DNA from: Sipunculus nudus
Taxonomy: Eukaryota > Annelida > Sipuncula > Golfingiida > Sipunculidae
NCBI GenBank assembly: GCA_026874595.1
Contig: CM049313.1
Coordinates: 36,344,159 to 36,408,158, forward strand
Direction of reading: 5' to 3'
Length of the DNA: 64,000 nt
Below the pieces are notes generated by a model that did no database searches, was not told the DNA's origin, and worked only from the letters and a program-made list of their open reading frames with translations. Numbering within the stretch: position 1 is the stretch's first letter; each line of letters starts with the position of its first letter. Positions 23,420 through 35,952 of this stretch are shown here, piece by piece. The translations under genes and the position numbers were made by a program.

Positions 23420-24835
23420 CTTCTTTTTAGTGTTTGCACAGATAAACTCTGAGCTATAGGGCTCTGAAGTACCCCCCAGAATAACTGAAATTTGATACAA
23501 AAGCTCAAGTATCTGAACAACTATAGCATTGATCTCCATGATTCTTTGCATGGAGATTGTTCATGGAATGTTTCATCAGTTTCTGCAGTCTGGTGGCGCC
23601 ACCTGTATTTTTTTCAATTTTTATGAATATTTTTCTCTATTTTTGAGACCTCATAAGATGCGGTCATCAGTTAACAGGGCACAAATAGTAACGACTTGAC
23701 ATAGGCCCAAGAAAAGTCTCCTTGGAAACCTGAAATTAGGTCTCTTTTACCCATTAACTTTGAGCTATGGGGCTCCAAAGTACCCCTCCCCCCTCAGAAT
23801 TATGGAAAATTTTATACAAAAGGTCAAGTATCTGAACAACTATTGCATTGATCACAATGATCCTTTGCATGCATATTGATCATGGAGTGTTTCTTCAGTT
23901 CCTGATGACTGCGGGTGCCACCTGGATTTTTAATAGAAAATTTACAAATTTTTTCTCAATTTTTGAGACCTTCAAAGATATGGTTGTCTGTTAGCAGGGC
24001 ACAAATGGTTAAATTTGGACCTAGAATCTTCTTTCTTGACATCCAAGGAGGTCCATGAAAAATCTCCATGGAAACTTGAAATTAGGTCTCTGTTACTCAT
24101 ATCCTCTGAGCTATGGAGCTCAGAATTACTCCCCCCCCCCCCCCCCAGAATAATTAAAAATTTGTTACAAAAGCTCCAGTATCTGGACAACTGATGCATT
24201 GATCACCGTGATTCTTTGCATGCATATTCATCAAGGACTGTTTCATCAGTTCCTGCAGACTGGTTGTGCCAAGGGGATTTTTTTTTTTAATTTTTATGCA
24301 TTTTTTCTCTATTTTTTAGACCTTCAAAGATGCAGTGGTCTGTTAACAGGGTACAAATCATAACCATTCAACCTAGAATCTTCTAATTAAAAATGCAGAG
24401 ACATCAATGAAAAATCTCCTTGGAAATCTGAAATTAGGTCTCTGTTACCCATATCATTTGAGCTATTGGGCTTGTAAGTACCCTTCAGTAAAATTAAACA
24501 TTTTATATAAAACCTCAAGTATCTGAACAACTATAAAATTGATCACCATGATTTTTTGCATGCACATTCATAATGGAGTGCTCTACCAGTTCTTGCAGTC
24601 TGGTGGTATCACCTGAATTTTTTCAGATTTTTACGCATTTTCTTGAGACCTTCAAAGATGTGGTTGTCTGTTAACAGAGCATGAAATGTTCCATTGAACC
24701 TTGAATCTTCTAACTTGACATCCAGGGAGGTCCATGAAAATATCCTTGGAAACCTGAAATTAGGTCTCTGTTACCCATATCCTCTGAGCTATGCTTACGT
24801 TGAATGGGGATACCACCTACAGAATTTGGCATTGA
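23420..24835 (-). repeat. Degenerate ~310-350-bp tandem repeat (E5 interior)
   Basis: The marker GAGCTATRGGGCT recurs at about 23452, 23763, 24109, 24460 and, truncated, at 24786 (spacings 311, 346, 351, 326). Each unit also contains TGATCACNATGATTCTTTGC, a GACCTTCAAAGATG segment, TCTGTTAACAGGGCACAAAT and GAAACCTGAAATTAGGTCTC. A C-rich run expands to about 18 bases at 24130-24148 in one unit. Units resemble the element at 61.45-62.28 kb. Confidence 0.85.
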
Positions 24836-24905
24836 TAAAATTCCTTTTCTGAATGTGTTCCTAGTCAGCTGAGCCTCATGACCCCTGGGTCATTTGTTTC
24901 TTTAC
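24836..24905 (-). mobile_element. Terminal module B of element E5
   Basis: GGGGATACCACCTACAGAAT, then TAGTCAGCTGAGCCTCATG and ACCCCTGGGTCATTTGT. Reverse-complemented, the end reads ACAAATGACCCAGGGGTCA..GGCTCAGCTG, matching the left end of E1-E3. The far end (module A) was not found, so E5 is truncated or more diverged. Confidence 0.65.
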
Positions 24906-24909
24906 TTTC

Positions 24910-26845
24910 TAAAATTACTGTAAAGTGCCTTAAAGAATATGCATATTATTTTAGGATAATGTCATTATGGGAAGTTGTTTGCTTTATGAAATTAACCTTA
25001 TTTTCTTAAATACCAATCTAATTTCTATATAAATGGCTAAAAATGGATTTTAAAACCTTTTTTACAGTGGAAAACATTGTTCAATGAGAAAGTTGTAAAA
25101 TATATCCTCATGTAGTTCATCACCACTGACCAATTTAATAACATATCGCTTTACACGTCATCTGATTTTGGTAAGCATATCAGCGTTAGTCTTTTATACA
25201 GCAACAAGGTGGCAATACACTAGCAGCTACAACCACTACTTTTGGTAGCAATTTCCATTCATTAGCATTAGCTAAACAGGGCACATTGAGAAAGAATACC
25301 TCAATTTAAATATCCATTTTAAATGCCCCACTGGATGTCCCAAGGCTTGGCACACATACTCTGGTGCTCTTCAGAATATCTGATAGGGGACATGAATAGT
25401 TATACAGGTAAAACATAGCAATAAAGATGTACATATATGCATTTTTATATGGTTTAAAAAAATGACTATGGACACTGATGCTTTCAAGTCAGGTGCCGGG
25501 TGGCAGGAAAAATTGCCTGGTGCATCTGCTTTCCACAGCCCGGCTGGAACACATCCCCTGCCATTGTATCACCAGATCATTCATCAGTATGCTGAATGTT
25601 TTGTAAAGCTTATAAAACAAGTAATTATTGTTTGTTGCATGTAAATACATGGCAAACTTAAATTTTAAGGTGAATTCTATTGCATAAGGTAGGAGTTTGG
25701 GGAGGGTTTCAGCTAAATTTGGGTGTGTATTCTGTAAGGGACTTAAGTGGAGGTAATACGTGTGCACAAATTGGTAAACATTCTGAGCAAAAACAGGGTG
25801 CATATTCTAATGAGGCAGCATATTTTGTCAGGCACTTTACGGTAACCAACATACACTGAGGTAAATATTTGCTCTTTTTTTTAATTAAATTTAATTGATT
25901 CGTGAATCAAATCTAAGGTTAAGAATTGATTACTTGAATTGATTCACAATTCAAAGACCTTATATGATATATAGCTCTTTAACAAGTCCTAATTATCCAA
26001 CATAAGAATTTTACCATCCATTTCCACTGAAAGCACTGGAATAGTCTAGCTCCTTAGACCCCTCTCTAACTCTATTCAAGTATGTCAATAAACATAAACA
26101 GCTGTCATATTTACCCAGACATACAGCACCACCACTCCCAATACAAGCAAATATGGTTCCTATAAACTGCACAGTAAAGAGACGTACAGCAAACAGTACA
26201 TTGCTAATCTAAAGTAATACCAAAGCTTAATGTATAAGCACTCAAACAAATCTGAAACTGTACAGCCTGATCAACTAAGGATAAAATAACAATAGCATGA
26301 GGCTTATTTACCAATTCTCAAATGAAATATCCTTGTTGGTTTAATGCAATGATTTAATAAGAGCAATGGTTTAATAAGAGTTCACATGTGGAGCTGAAAT
26401 AGCTAGTAAAGTCAACAGCTAGTGAGTAGTGTAACTATTTACTTATACATAAAATACAGTCATATAATGATTTCTGAACTCCCACATACATGTCAATACC
26501 CACAGCACACACGACCATAAGTGCTAGGACTGTGCACATGAAGTAGCTAGGCAGGCCTAGCTCAGTTGTAACTCTTGTACTTATGATATACAAGTTAAAT
26601 CCTTACACACACAGCACTCAACCAGTATTTGCTCACCTGTCTTTCAGTTTTACAGTTATTCTTCATTAAATTCTTTGTGCCACTACTGATTACCACAAAA
26701 TTACTTAAAAAGTCTTAAATCAAATACTACCATGCATATATGTATTATAATAACCAATACAAATGCAGATATTTGACTTGGTATTGGAACTATAACACAC
26801 TACCAAGTACTGCCCTGATATGTCATAACACAAAGTCAGGTGCCG
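24910..26845. other. Unassigned sequence with one weak exon candidate
   Basis: No confident gene. At 25895-25955 short inverted repeats of GAATTGATTC/GAATCAA occur. On the minus strand near 26105-26160 a TTTACTGTGCAG acceptor and a CTGG|GTAAAT donor bracket about 50 bp that translate to FIGTIFACIGSGGAVCL; I cannot assign it. Confidence 0.4.
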
Positions 26846-26854
26846 GTACCATAC

Positions 26855-27058
26855 CAGAAGTGGATCAAGGGAAAGTGGGGGGGGGGGAAGTGTTCTGAAT
26901 CCCCCTTTCACAGATGCCTCAATCTTTTTTTAAGGATCTCAGACCAATGTTTGCAACCTGAACCCACTTTTCAGGGCCTGGGGACCTTTTTTTAGGCCTT
27001 GTCATTCGTCCTCCTGGGTTAGATCCCCCCCTTTTCCTAAATCCTGGATCTACCCCTG
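26855..27058. mobile_element. Small CAG...CTG element, 204 bp (hAT-like MITE)
   Basis: Starts CAGAAGTGGATCAAGG and ends TCCTGGATCTACCCCTG, imperfect terminal inverted repeats (CAGGGGTAGATCCAGGA on the other strand). The interior has a GGGGGGGGGGGG run and TTTTAGGCC. Flanks are CATAC and TATAT, 5 bp that differ only by two C/T transitions, consistent with an old 5-bp target duplication. Two relatives in the window have identical 5-bp flanks. Confidence 0.65.
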
Positions 27059-27692
27059 TATATCATCAGATGCCCCTGTACCAAAACATTATTGACATTT
27101 CAATTTTGATCAAGCAATGGAAATAAATGATTAACATTTAGTAATATATAGTCTTTCAGTGGCATGTATAATTAGGAGTTAGGTAAGGTGAAACATCTTT
27201 ACCTGTAATCAAAAACTACATCTGACAGGCCAATCACTGAATGGTGAAACCAACATAGGTTTAAAAACAGAGACAGAATCAATGGGACAAAAAACAAGTG
27301 ACCTATGGGTCACGGCGCTCAACTGTTATATATGATAAAAAAAAATGATTTTAAAATGAGGCACATGCTGGTTTTGTGTGGTAATAAATATAAGCTTTAT
27401 TATGAGTTGTTGGTGTTTAGCTTATGTATGATTTTGATAGTATCTTTGGAGACAGGGAAGAGGATTGATTTCATTTATTTTATTAACAAATGGAGTACTA
27501 TACTGTCACACAGATTTTGACTTGGCAATATAACTTATAAGCAGAACATATAATATAAGAGTTTAACTATTTATTAAAAAAATTACAAATATTGTCCCAA
27601 ATATGATTTTAATTAAAAATAATAAGAGAATCATATGATTTTAAAAAATTAAATATAACTGAAATGATCATTAAAATAATATTAAAGAATAT

Positions 27693-27714
27693 ATTCATGA
27701 ATGCATTCATGAAT
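27693..27714. repeat. Perfect 22-bp palindrome in E2
   Basis: ATTCATGAATG followed by its own reverse complement. The equivalent site in E3 (about 36352) has a substitution that breaks symmetry. Confidence 0.85.
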
Positions 27715-30066
27715 ACATTTTGAAAGTATTTGCACTGGTATTCATATACTTTCATTTTTACCTGAATTCCCATTCTTTATGCAAAAAATTTTATAATGGA
27801 GTACATATTCATATTCGTATTTAAATACAATTGCAAAGTATTCACACCATGTCTGGTATTTATTCAGTTTTCACCAAACAGTGATGTTGAGAATCCAGAA
27901 TATACAAAATTCACACATTTAAATAATGATCATAAGTATCTGGTTTTATGGCTTTTATTTATATTAAAAAAAAAATAAATGTAATATATTCATTTTGGAC
28001 TAAGTTCACATCAATGTACACACTAGACACAGTAGGAATCTAGATTAATATTATCAACTGCATCTTTGTCTATCATTAATTTCCTTCATATGATCCCTAA
28101 TGATTAGTAATGAATAATATGATTTACTTTTTTATCATTAAAATTGAACTGAAAAAATACCATAGGTGACTGCATGGTGATATTTGGAATATGTGACATT
28201 CTATCCATTGATACAAGATTCTTATATCATCCACCGCCGATTCTCAGGTGATCTTCTCTCCTGCAATATTCTAAATTGACATATTTTACATATAATAATT
28301 AACACACTGAGAAAAATAATTATTTTTTCCTGTACGAATTCAAGTAGACATTACGGTATGTGACATTCTATCCATCAATACCAGATTCTTATATCATCAG
28401 TAACTGCAAGTTAATTTCCTGTTATTATAAACTAACAAATTCCTTTTCTATTTTATCTTTAATTTGTTATTAAAAACCAATAAATTTATTAATTTATTGT
28501 TTATTGTTATTTTGTTGGTCAAAACTACTAGATGAGTTGGGTTGGACACCTGGATCAACTGTGGCTGTCCATAAGCTGCCTGGCTGCCCTAGTGTATGTC
28601 TCGCCTCAAGCATGCATAATTTGCTGAGAGTTCAACAATGTCAACATACAGGTGACTCAAGAGGAGCTGGAGAGAGCCAAGGTCTGACATGGTATCATAA
28701 AAACATTAATAAAAGCTAAAATTTTTGGCCAATTTCTTTCAGCTTTCTAAACTACAAAGCTGAAATCCTTATGTGTGCATGATATGAAAATTATATCAAC
28801 AGTGCTCACAGGAAACAAACGTGCAATGGTCAAAGTTGGGCAAAATTTAAGGTACTAATTTTATATTTATACTAATAACTTATAAAATTTGAAAAATTCA
28901 GAACTAATTTTGGGTATTCAATTGAATCTTGATTAAATAATGTTACATCCCTCACAAAAAATCTCTAGCTTCAGCAATCCCCTTGTTAAGGGAGTAAATA
29001 TATTTCTTGATTTTGTGTATTATGTTAGGGCCCATAACTAAAAACAGTTATGCAATACTGACATAATTTTTGGCATGTGCATAGAGAATGTATAGAAAAA
29101 ATATGTATATTTTATATGATTAAAGTCAGATCAGTGGTTTTCATATTAGGCAGTCTTGAAGTGTAACAATGGGTTTTTAATGGAAAAATGAAGTTTTTCA
29201 TTAATATCTCGAAGGTATTAAGTCCTAGTGACCAAATTCTTGGCATGGTAGGGGATTTTGGAAACATCTAATTGTATACCAAATTTTAGGAACTGAGAGA
29301 TGAAGCTGGGGAGCTGAGCTCTTGCAAACTGCATAACACTAGCTTGATGTAAACAATATAATACATGGTGCTTGAAAACTTAAATAAAATCTACAGTTTT
29401 TGATAAACTGGTTTCAAATTTTTGGTGTTAACAGACAAAATGCTAACAAAAACATGCTGTGAAAATTAAATCCACAGTACTTTCAGGAAAAAAACGTGCC
29501 ATGGTCAAAGTTGGGCAAAATTTAAGGTACCCATTTTTTATTTTTGTTAATATTTAAAAATTTTTTTAAAATTTTGATCTTAGTTTGTGTATACAATTTA
29601 ATTTTGATTAATTAAAGTTATATTACTAGAAAAAAAGTCCATAGCTTTAACACGTTTTGTGTTAAGTGATCAAATATCTTTCCTGATTTTTTACAAAATG
29701 CATTATGTTTGGGCCCATAACTTTTTTAAATTATATAATACAGACATAATTTCTGGCATGTATATAGGAAATATATAGAGGAATATTTATGGTAAATATG
29801 AGGAAAAACAGATGAGTGGTTTTGATATGAGGCCGTCCTGAAGTGTGGAAATAGGTTTTAAATAAAAAATTGAGGTTTTTCCTTAATTTCTCATAGGAAC
29901 GAAGTCGCAAAGACCTAGTTTTCGGCTTGGTAGGAGATCTTGGGGACATCTAACATTATGCCGAATTTTGGATTCCTAGGTCTTACGGTTTCAAAATGTG
30001 CCACATCTATGGACGGACTGACTGACAGACGGACGGACGGACAGACGGACAATGAACCACGACTAT

Positions 30067-30095
30067 AGCTCAGATGACTTATAGTCAGCTGAGCT
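30067..30095 (+). repeat. Terminal hairpin of E2 (module A)
   Basis: AGCTCAGATGACT-TAT-AGTCAGCTGAGCT, a 13-bp stem with one mismatch, identical to that of E1. Confidence 0.85.
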
Positions 30096-30104
30096 AAAAA
30101 TACA

Positions 30105-30785
30105 CCAATAAGTTGCAAGCCCAGTACTCAAACCATTACCTTACACCAGCCCCACCAAGGATGGGTAAAATCCAGGTTTTAAGCATAAAGCCCAGGGTTT
30201 CTGGGTAAACCCGGGTTTTATTGGTTTTACCGGTTTGATGGGCAATATATAGTATAAATTTGAAATTGAACATAATTATATACAGTGAAAAATAAAGTGA
30301 TTTATATACAGCAATATATATATATATATCTGTATCACGGGCTATGTCTGATATATAATACTTAACACAGCAAATGATTTGATACACTTATCTAAAAATG
30401 TAGCAGGTTATCTATGCTGAATGGGACAGCAATGCAAATTAAAGTTAAACACACTGACTGGGTCAAAGAAGGCTTGCAAGTTGATGTTTCCCATAGGGCT
30501 CTGATAAGGAACTCTGACATGGGAGAATATATATGACACTACTAATCTAAATCCACTTGTATGCACAGTTATTGACTTGATTCTTTACAATTCAATCCCA
30601 TGTAAACAGTATTGATGAAAATTTATAACAGGATATGCTACATTACACCACTTTATACTTTGGAATGTACAGATAAACACTAAAAGTTTTCAGAAAAGTC
30701 CATATTATATTCTTATTGTCCATAAACCAGGGTATTACCCACCAAGGTTTACCCAGCCTGGTACTGCCCACCCAACTTGGATCCC
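30105..30785. other. Unassigned sequence between E2 and a hAT-like element
   Basis: The left part (30160-30240) repeats GGGTAAA/GGGTTT words (GGGTAAACCCGGGTTTT) and the right part (30725-30780) repeats ACCCACC/TTTACCCAG words in opposite sense, which suggests subterminal repeats of another DNA element; a convincing terminal inverted repeat with target duplication was not found. (TA)n at about 30306-30329. Confidence 0.4.
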
Positions 30786-30791
30786 TATAAA

Positions 30792-31270
30792 CAGGGTTGG
30801 GTTCAAATACGTATTTGTATTTGTATTTAAATACAGTCAAAGTATGTACTTGTCTTTATTTTTGTATTTGTGTTGTGCAAAATGATGATATTTGTATTTG
30901 TATTTGATCTCAATGTTTGAAGTATTTGATCAAATACTGTACAAATACATATGTATAAATACATATTCATATCTGCCATAAATTTAAAACTACTACTTAA
31001 CTTCAGAACAACCCAAAAGACAGCATCAAGTCAAGAGTTTCACTTCTCCCTTAGACATTATGAATATTTAAGTTGCTTGAAATTAATAAATATTTTGTAT
31101 AACCTACATTTGCATAATTTGTAATTGTATTTGTATTTGGTGTTCTGTATTTGTATTTGAATTTTTATTTATCTTCAGTCACTCGTATTTTTATTTGTAT
31201 ATGGAAGAGACAAGCTATCACATTTATATTTGTATTTGTATTTGGCACACTGTATTTGACCCCAACCCTG
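30792..31270. mobile_element. hAT-like non-autonomous element, 479 bp, TATTTG subterminal repeats
   Basis: Terminal inverted repeats: left CAGGGTTGGGTTCAAATAC, right end reverse complement CAGGGTTGGGGTCAAATAC (18 of 19). Flanks are CCTATAAA (30784-30791) and CCCACAAA (31271-31278), an 8-bp target duplication with two T/C transitions, the length typical of hAT transposons. Both ends are filled with TATTTG units (GTATTTGTATTTGTATTT), inverted relative to each other. No transposase. Confidence 0.85.
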
Positions 31271-31297
31271 CCCACAAACCACAAGTTATGTACAAAG

Positions 31298-31457
31298 CAG
31301 AATCGGATCCAGGGGGGTCCAGGGACTTTTTTAAGGGTTTCAGACCAAATTTTACAGCCTGCCCCCCCTTATTTCCAGAACTCGAGACCTTTTTCAGGGT
31401 TTATTGAGTCTTCCTGGGTTGGACCCATCCTTTTCCTAAATCCTTGATCTGCCCCTG
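31298..31457. mobile_element. Small CAG...CTG element, 160 bp, 5-bp target duplication
   Basis: Starts CAGAATCGGATCCAGG and ends CCTTGATCTGCCCCTG. Exact 5-bp duplication CAAAG on both sides (31293-31297, 31458-31462). Interior resembles the element at 26855 (TTTTTAAGG..TCAGACCAA, CTTCCTGGGTT, TTTTCCTAAATCC). Non-coding. Confidence 0.75.
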
Positions 31458-31462
31458 CAAAG

Positions 31463-32785
31463 TGAATCTGCAACCATATATACAGTGTTTGGACTAGCAA
31501 CACAAGATCACAGCAAATGAGCTTATTGTGAAGTGAAAAAATGTGTGTCTTTCATTACTTTAGAATTTTCGATTCAAATTATGGAAAAGAATGATAAAAT
31601 AGACACATAACATCAAGTGAAACCGGGTGAATAAAAAATAAAAAGATTAAAAAGATTAAAACTGCAGTGCAGTAATTAAGGCCTACCGGTACCCTTCATT
31701 TGTATCCAGTTCACTCAGCATCCATTCCTCAGCTAATGAAAGCTTATGCTTGAACAGGTATAAGTTATTACAGCCCAGAGGAGGGTTGGCAGTTTTGTCT
31801 GCAGCTGGCTTGATCCATTGGATTAATGCGGATCTGATAGCTTGGTCATGTGGTACTTTTGTCATTCATATCTGATCTGATGCTGATCTTTCTTTACTAA
31901 TTCAATAAAATTTAACCACTTTAAGAAGATATATAGCTCAAGATGGTGAGACACCCAATACCGAATTACATAGCTGTCAATTGATTTTTCAACTCTCAAG
32001 GCAAGCCATAATACAGCAATATTTATATGAGTTACCAGTGATAGAGAAATAATCCAATAACCCACCTAGGGCTGAAGGATCAGATGAAATATGAATTATC
32101 AACCAGAAAGCATGCCAAGGAATTGGCCACAAGGCTGCTTGGTATAATGTAAAAGGACTGCTAGTCCCTTGTACTTAAAACTAAGTTTCATGCACTGCAC
32201 AGGCTGGTCAGTGGAGTACATAGTATATTACGGGACAGGTATGGTAAATCTGGGTTAGCCACAAAAATGTCACCCAGACTAATCTGAAAACTCTGATATA
32301 TTACTGGTAGTGCAGGAAATTCAAAGAATATTATTAAGGAAAAATATGGAATAGAAATAAGTTTATGACTCATAGGATTTGAGTCATGCAAATGTATTCC
32401 AGTTTTCATTCAATTATTTGAAATATACAGATTTTGCAAAAACTTCCAAAGTTCCCAGGCATAAAATGATTTTAACCTATCTGTCCACAAATAAGTCCTG
32501 GTTATTTGATTTGTTAAGGAGCTATCAGCTCTTCCACATTTATTTGTGAGATGACAAGAATGTTTAAATCTCAATATAACTTAGTAATGCAGCCAGTGTG
32601 AGTACAACATTTCCAGAAAATATTAAAAACAACATGAATATTTAGATTTCAGTCATTTCTAAACACAGTCCATGACGTGTCACTTGCCCTATCCCATTAA
32701 ATCCCTGCCCTGTCTCTGTTTTCAGCTGAAATCTTCTTCCTTTAAAAGGACCCCTTCTGATATCTGTTTTCTATCAACTAAGGAT
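31463..32785. other. Unassigned sequence
   Basis: No exon, RNA gene or repeat recognised. Short ORFs at 31683, 31862 and 32188 (minus) have no signature. Confidence 0.5.
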
Positions 32786-32789
32786 GATC

Positions 32790-33350
32790 CCTTGAACTTT
32801 TATAAAAGAAAAACATAGGCTAGAAAACACTGATCCAACTGCACAAAGGCTGTTTGTTTGTAGTATATCCAAGTGTTTATAACATGGGGGACCCACCAAA
32901 ATAATCCAAACACATTCAAAAAGGACATCTAGTGGCAAGTCAGGTAAACTGCAGTTTTGCAAAGGAATTTTTGCAACTAGTGGCTAATAAAATTCTGCAC
33001 ATAAGCAGCAAACCACCTTAGGTTACGTGTTTTTTCTGTTTGTCAACACTGGCACATGTACTGTGTTACTAACAGCCTGCAGGTAAACAAGCTCATACAT
33101 CTGTCAAAGAGGCGTTAAATAAGAACTTTTCTGAACAAGGACTTCCTGCAGCTCATTAATATGTACACAAAGTAGGCCAGAAATCACATCAATTCTAGAG
33201 AAAAGGTAAGTGAACAGCTGAATTAAATAAATACCACAAATATTACACCATAATGGTTTCAACCATTGTCCAGAGACTCCAGACACATGGCTTTTTACCA
33301 TTGGAGGAAATGCAAGATAATATATCACTTATCAGTGGGTACACTTTAAA
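32790..33350 (-). repeat. Repeat Q, copy 1
   Basis: Aligns with 38990-39480: shared landmarks include TGTTTATAAC, GGGGGACCCACCAAA/GGGGGCCCTGCCAAA, CACATTCAA-AAGGACATCT, GTTTTGCAAAGG, ACCTTAGGTTAC and AATCACAT-AATTCTA. Function unknown. Confidence 0.7.
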
Positions 33351-33354
33351 ATCC

Positions 33355-34136
33355 CTCCCTCAATGGTACCTAGTTCTGTGACTAGTAGTCCTGTTGCATT
33401 GAAGAAAACTGCCTCTTGCGGGACCTTGGCTCAGGTATAATTTATTGAAGTGCTGATCCCTGTGTGACCCTTGTCCAGCACACCATGATCCCCTCTGGCC
33501 ATTCACTCTGTACTGAACACAAATTATACACTCACTTTGCCAGGTCATGGACACAATTACACAACCTGCTGGTCATTATTGACCATTTTAAGCATGCTAT
33601 ACACACCAGTCTTGGAACAGCACCAAGATCACCTAGTGGCTAAACCCTGAATTATACATGGTAGAACCTTGGCAGACAGACACCCTTCTCTGACTACCTG
33701 TTTTGTTAATGTTAATAAGTGGTCCATGGGTCATGGCATTAGGTGGAATATCATGTGTCAAATATTGTGGATACCATCTGTTTGGTATTTAAATATTTAT
33801 TTTTGCTAGCAAACACTGACTCTGAACACTGATTTCATCTTCCCAGTGTATTTTACATTATACAACTGTGTAAATATACATAAATGTATGTGATAAAACT
33901 AATTCCACAAACTGCATGAAGATAATTCTACAAAGTGGATAAAGATTTGCAAGGTTATCTTGCACAGCACATTTCATGGAGGCTTATGCTATGAGAGTGG
34001 GATGTAGTTTGGTGATGGTTTTTCTCGGGTCTCTGGTTTCCTTCACCCCTACACTCTACTGAACGCCATCATCTGAGCCAAGGAGAGGGCCTTGACTAGT
34101 TATAATAACTATTTGTACAATTCATGTAAATAAATA

Positions 34137-34192
<56 letters not shown>

Positions 34193-35945
34193 ATTATCAA
34201 TAAGAAAGTGGGGTTTTTGTGTGTTTATAGATTTAAAGACAAATGAGTTATACTGGAAATTTATGAATGTGCCATTATGAAGCATTGGTTTTCCCCATTT
34301 ATCCTTAAACTTCACATAAAGTCTGACTGAAGAGAAATTTTAGTGATCAAAAGCAAATTTTATATTAACTCAACAACCTTGAACACAATAATTAGACAAA
34401 CCTCTGAGGGTGGGATCAAATAAGGGACCTTCTTCTATAAATTAAGTCCAAATTCTTCTAAATTTGGCTATAGCCACCCCAATGAGTCAAAGCACTCCAG
34501 TCTTTTGAGCCTCATAACTTGCAGAATACAGGTCACATTGACCTGTAAAATATTAAAACAAAATCACACTCAGCATAATCAATACTAGAGGTGCCAAGGA
34601 CAGGAAAATGTGCCTAATGAATCCATCCTTTATCTCTGATCTGCACTAAATCTATGGTAGTCTTGCCTGGCCTATCTAATTCACACTCCTCACTCTGATT
34701 CCACCTCCAGGGCTGGTACAGGGCAAAGAATTGTAATCAGACCAATGAGAGCATGGTATCACCTTGTGCATCCAGCTCCAATTTTTTAAACTAATGACAA
34801 CTTACCCTGGTTGGTCTGACTTTTGGCCCCGTGCTAGCCCTGGTGTTGAAACCCTGAGCATCTTGCTATTCAAAGTAGTGATTAAAGTGAAGGAGACAGA
34901 ATGAGAGAGTGTATAATCACTGTGAGTGCAATGTAATCAGAATTACTGGATGGGCCAGGGAAGATTAACATAGATTAGGTGCACTTCAGTTTAAAAAGTA
35001 AAACAGATCTGGAAGGACTGCAATATTTAACTACTGCATACGGAGTGTACACCTACCATCCCTCAACAAAAACAAGACAGACAAACAGACACACATGAAC
35101 ACATAACCATCTCAGTGGAGGTAAATTAATAGTACTAAATATCAAACCTATCAAAAGATTAATTAATGTGGGGGGGGGGGGGGTTAAATGGTTTTCAAGG
35201 CCTTGCTACAATGTTACAGGTTTTATAAAAATCAAATTATATTTAAATGCAGTCTGACACTCCTTGAACACAGGTTTGGCACAATCTGTCGAGAGGGAAG
35301 GGAACAGAAGAAATTTTTAATTTCTTCCCACAATTTCTTCCCAGGGAAGAAAACAGTCAGTTGCAACATAAAAGTCAGTGTTGTTTGTCAAATGAAATTT
35401 TGGCCTTTCAAATTAGTTCAAATCAGAAGGATAAGGATTGTTTTAAAACCTTTATTATGTAAATGAGGGTGAAAACAAACTCTCTTGGTGTCTGTGAAAC
35501 CATTTGTGGTGTTCCAGAGGTGAAATCTGGACTGCAGGGCTCCCTGAGGTTGTCTTTAGTTGAGCAATAAAGATGGACATGGGTCCACACAGTCAAGGGG
35601 TATGAGTTGTGCTGGAGTCTTGTCTAAAGCTGAAAAATTTAAATGAACTAAAGAGTTCACATGGTCAAAGGGGTGGAATGTGGTTTGTTTAGTTTGTACA
35701 GTCTTCAGTTGAGTATCAAAGATCATGAATCTAAACTACAGTACATACACCCAAGATGTGATTTGTACAGTAGGGCTAGCCTGAAGCTGAGTAATTATAA
35801 TTTAAATTGAATACTTCAAATAAAAATTGGTTGGGTTAAGAAGGTGCATACACTGTTGTGCAGATTGCTCCTTTATATGTCCAGTAATGAGCAAATCTAG
35901 GCTGTTCATAGCAATCACTAGTCTTCCCAAAATGTCTACACTTCA
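33355..35945. other. Unassigned sequence
   Basis: About 2.6 kb with no recognised gene. Contains a TA tract (34141-34189) and a G run (35170-35182). Several tiny ORFs lack any signature. Confidence 0.5.
34141..34189. repeat. (TA)n microsatellite
   Basis: Uninterrupted alternating TA, about 24 repeats. Confidence 0.97.
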
Positions 35946-35952
35946 TCTTCAA

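Larger units (their letters stand above)
27294..30100 (+). mobile_element. Element E2, 2.8 kb, modular, non-coding
   Basis: Begins ACAAGTGACCTATGGGTCAC then GGCGCTCAACTG (module B) and ends with module A (GGACGGACGGACAGACGG, ACCACGACTATAGCTCAG, hairpin, GCTAAAAA). Strongly similar to E3 at 35953-38519 along its length. The right half is two diverged copies of one ~670-bp module: the marker TGGTCAAAGTTGGGCAAAAT occurs at about 28830 and 29501. No conserved ORF: the short ORFs at 27796 and 28504 are partly shared with E3 but lack codon conservation. Confidence 0.8.

Noticed and set aside
27796-28719. ORFs shared between E2 and E3
   Set aside because: Shared because the elements are copies. Indels and stops between copies show no coding constraint.
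30150-30790. A third hAT-like element with GGGTAAA subterminal words
   Set aside because: Possible tips CAAGGATGGGTAAA and CCCACCCAACTTG do not pair well, and the flanking 8 bp (AGCCCCAC and GATCCCTA) do not match.
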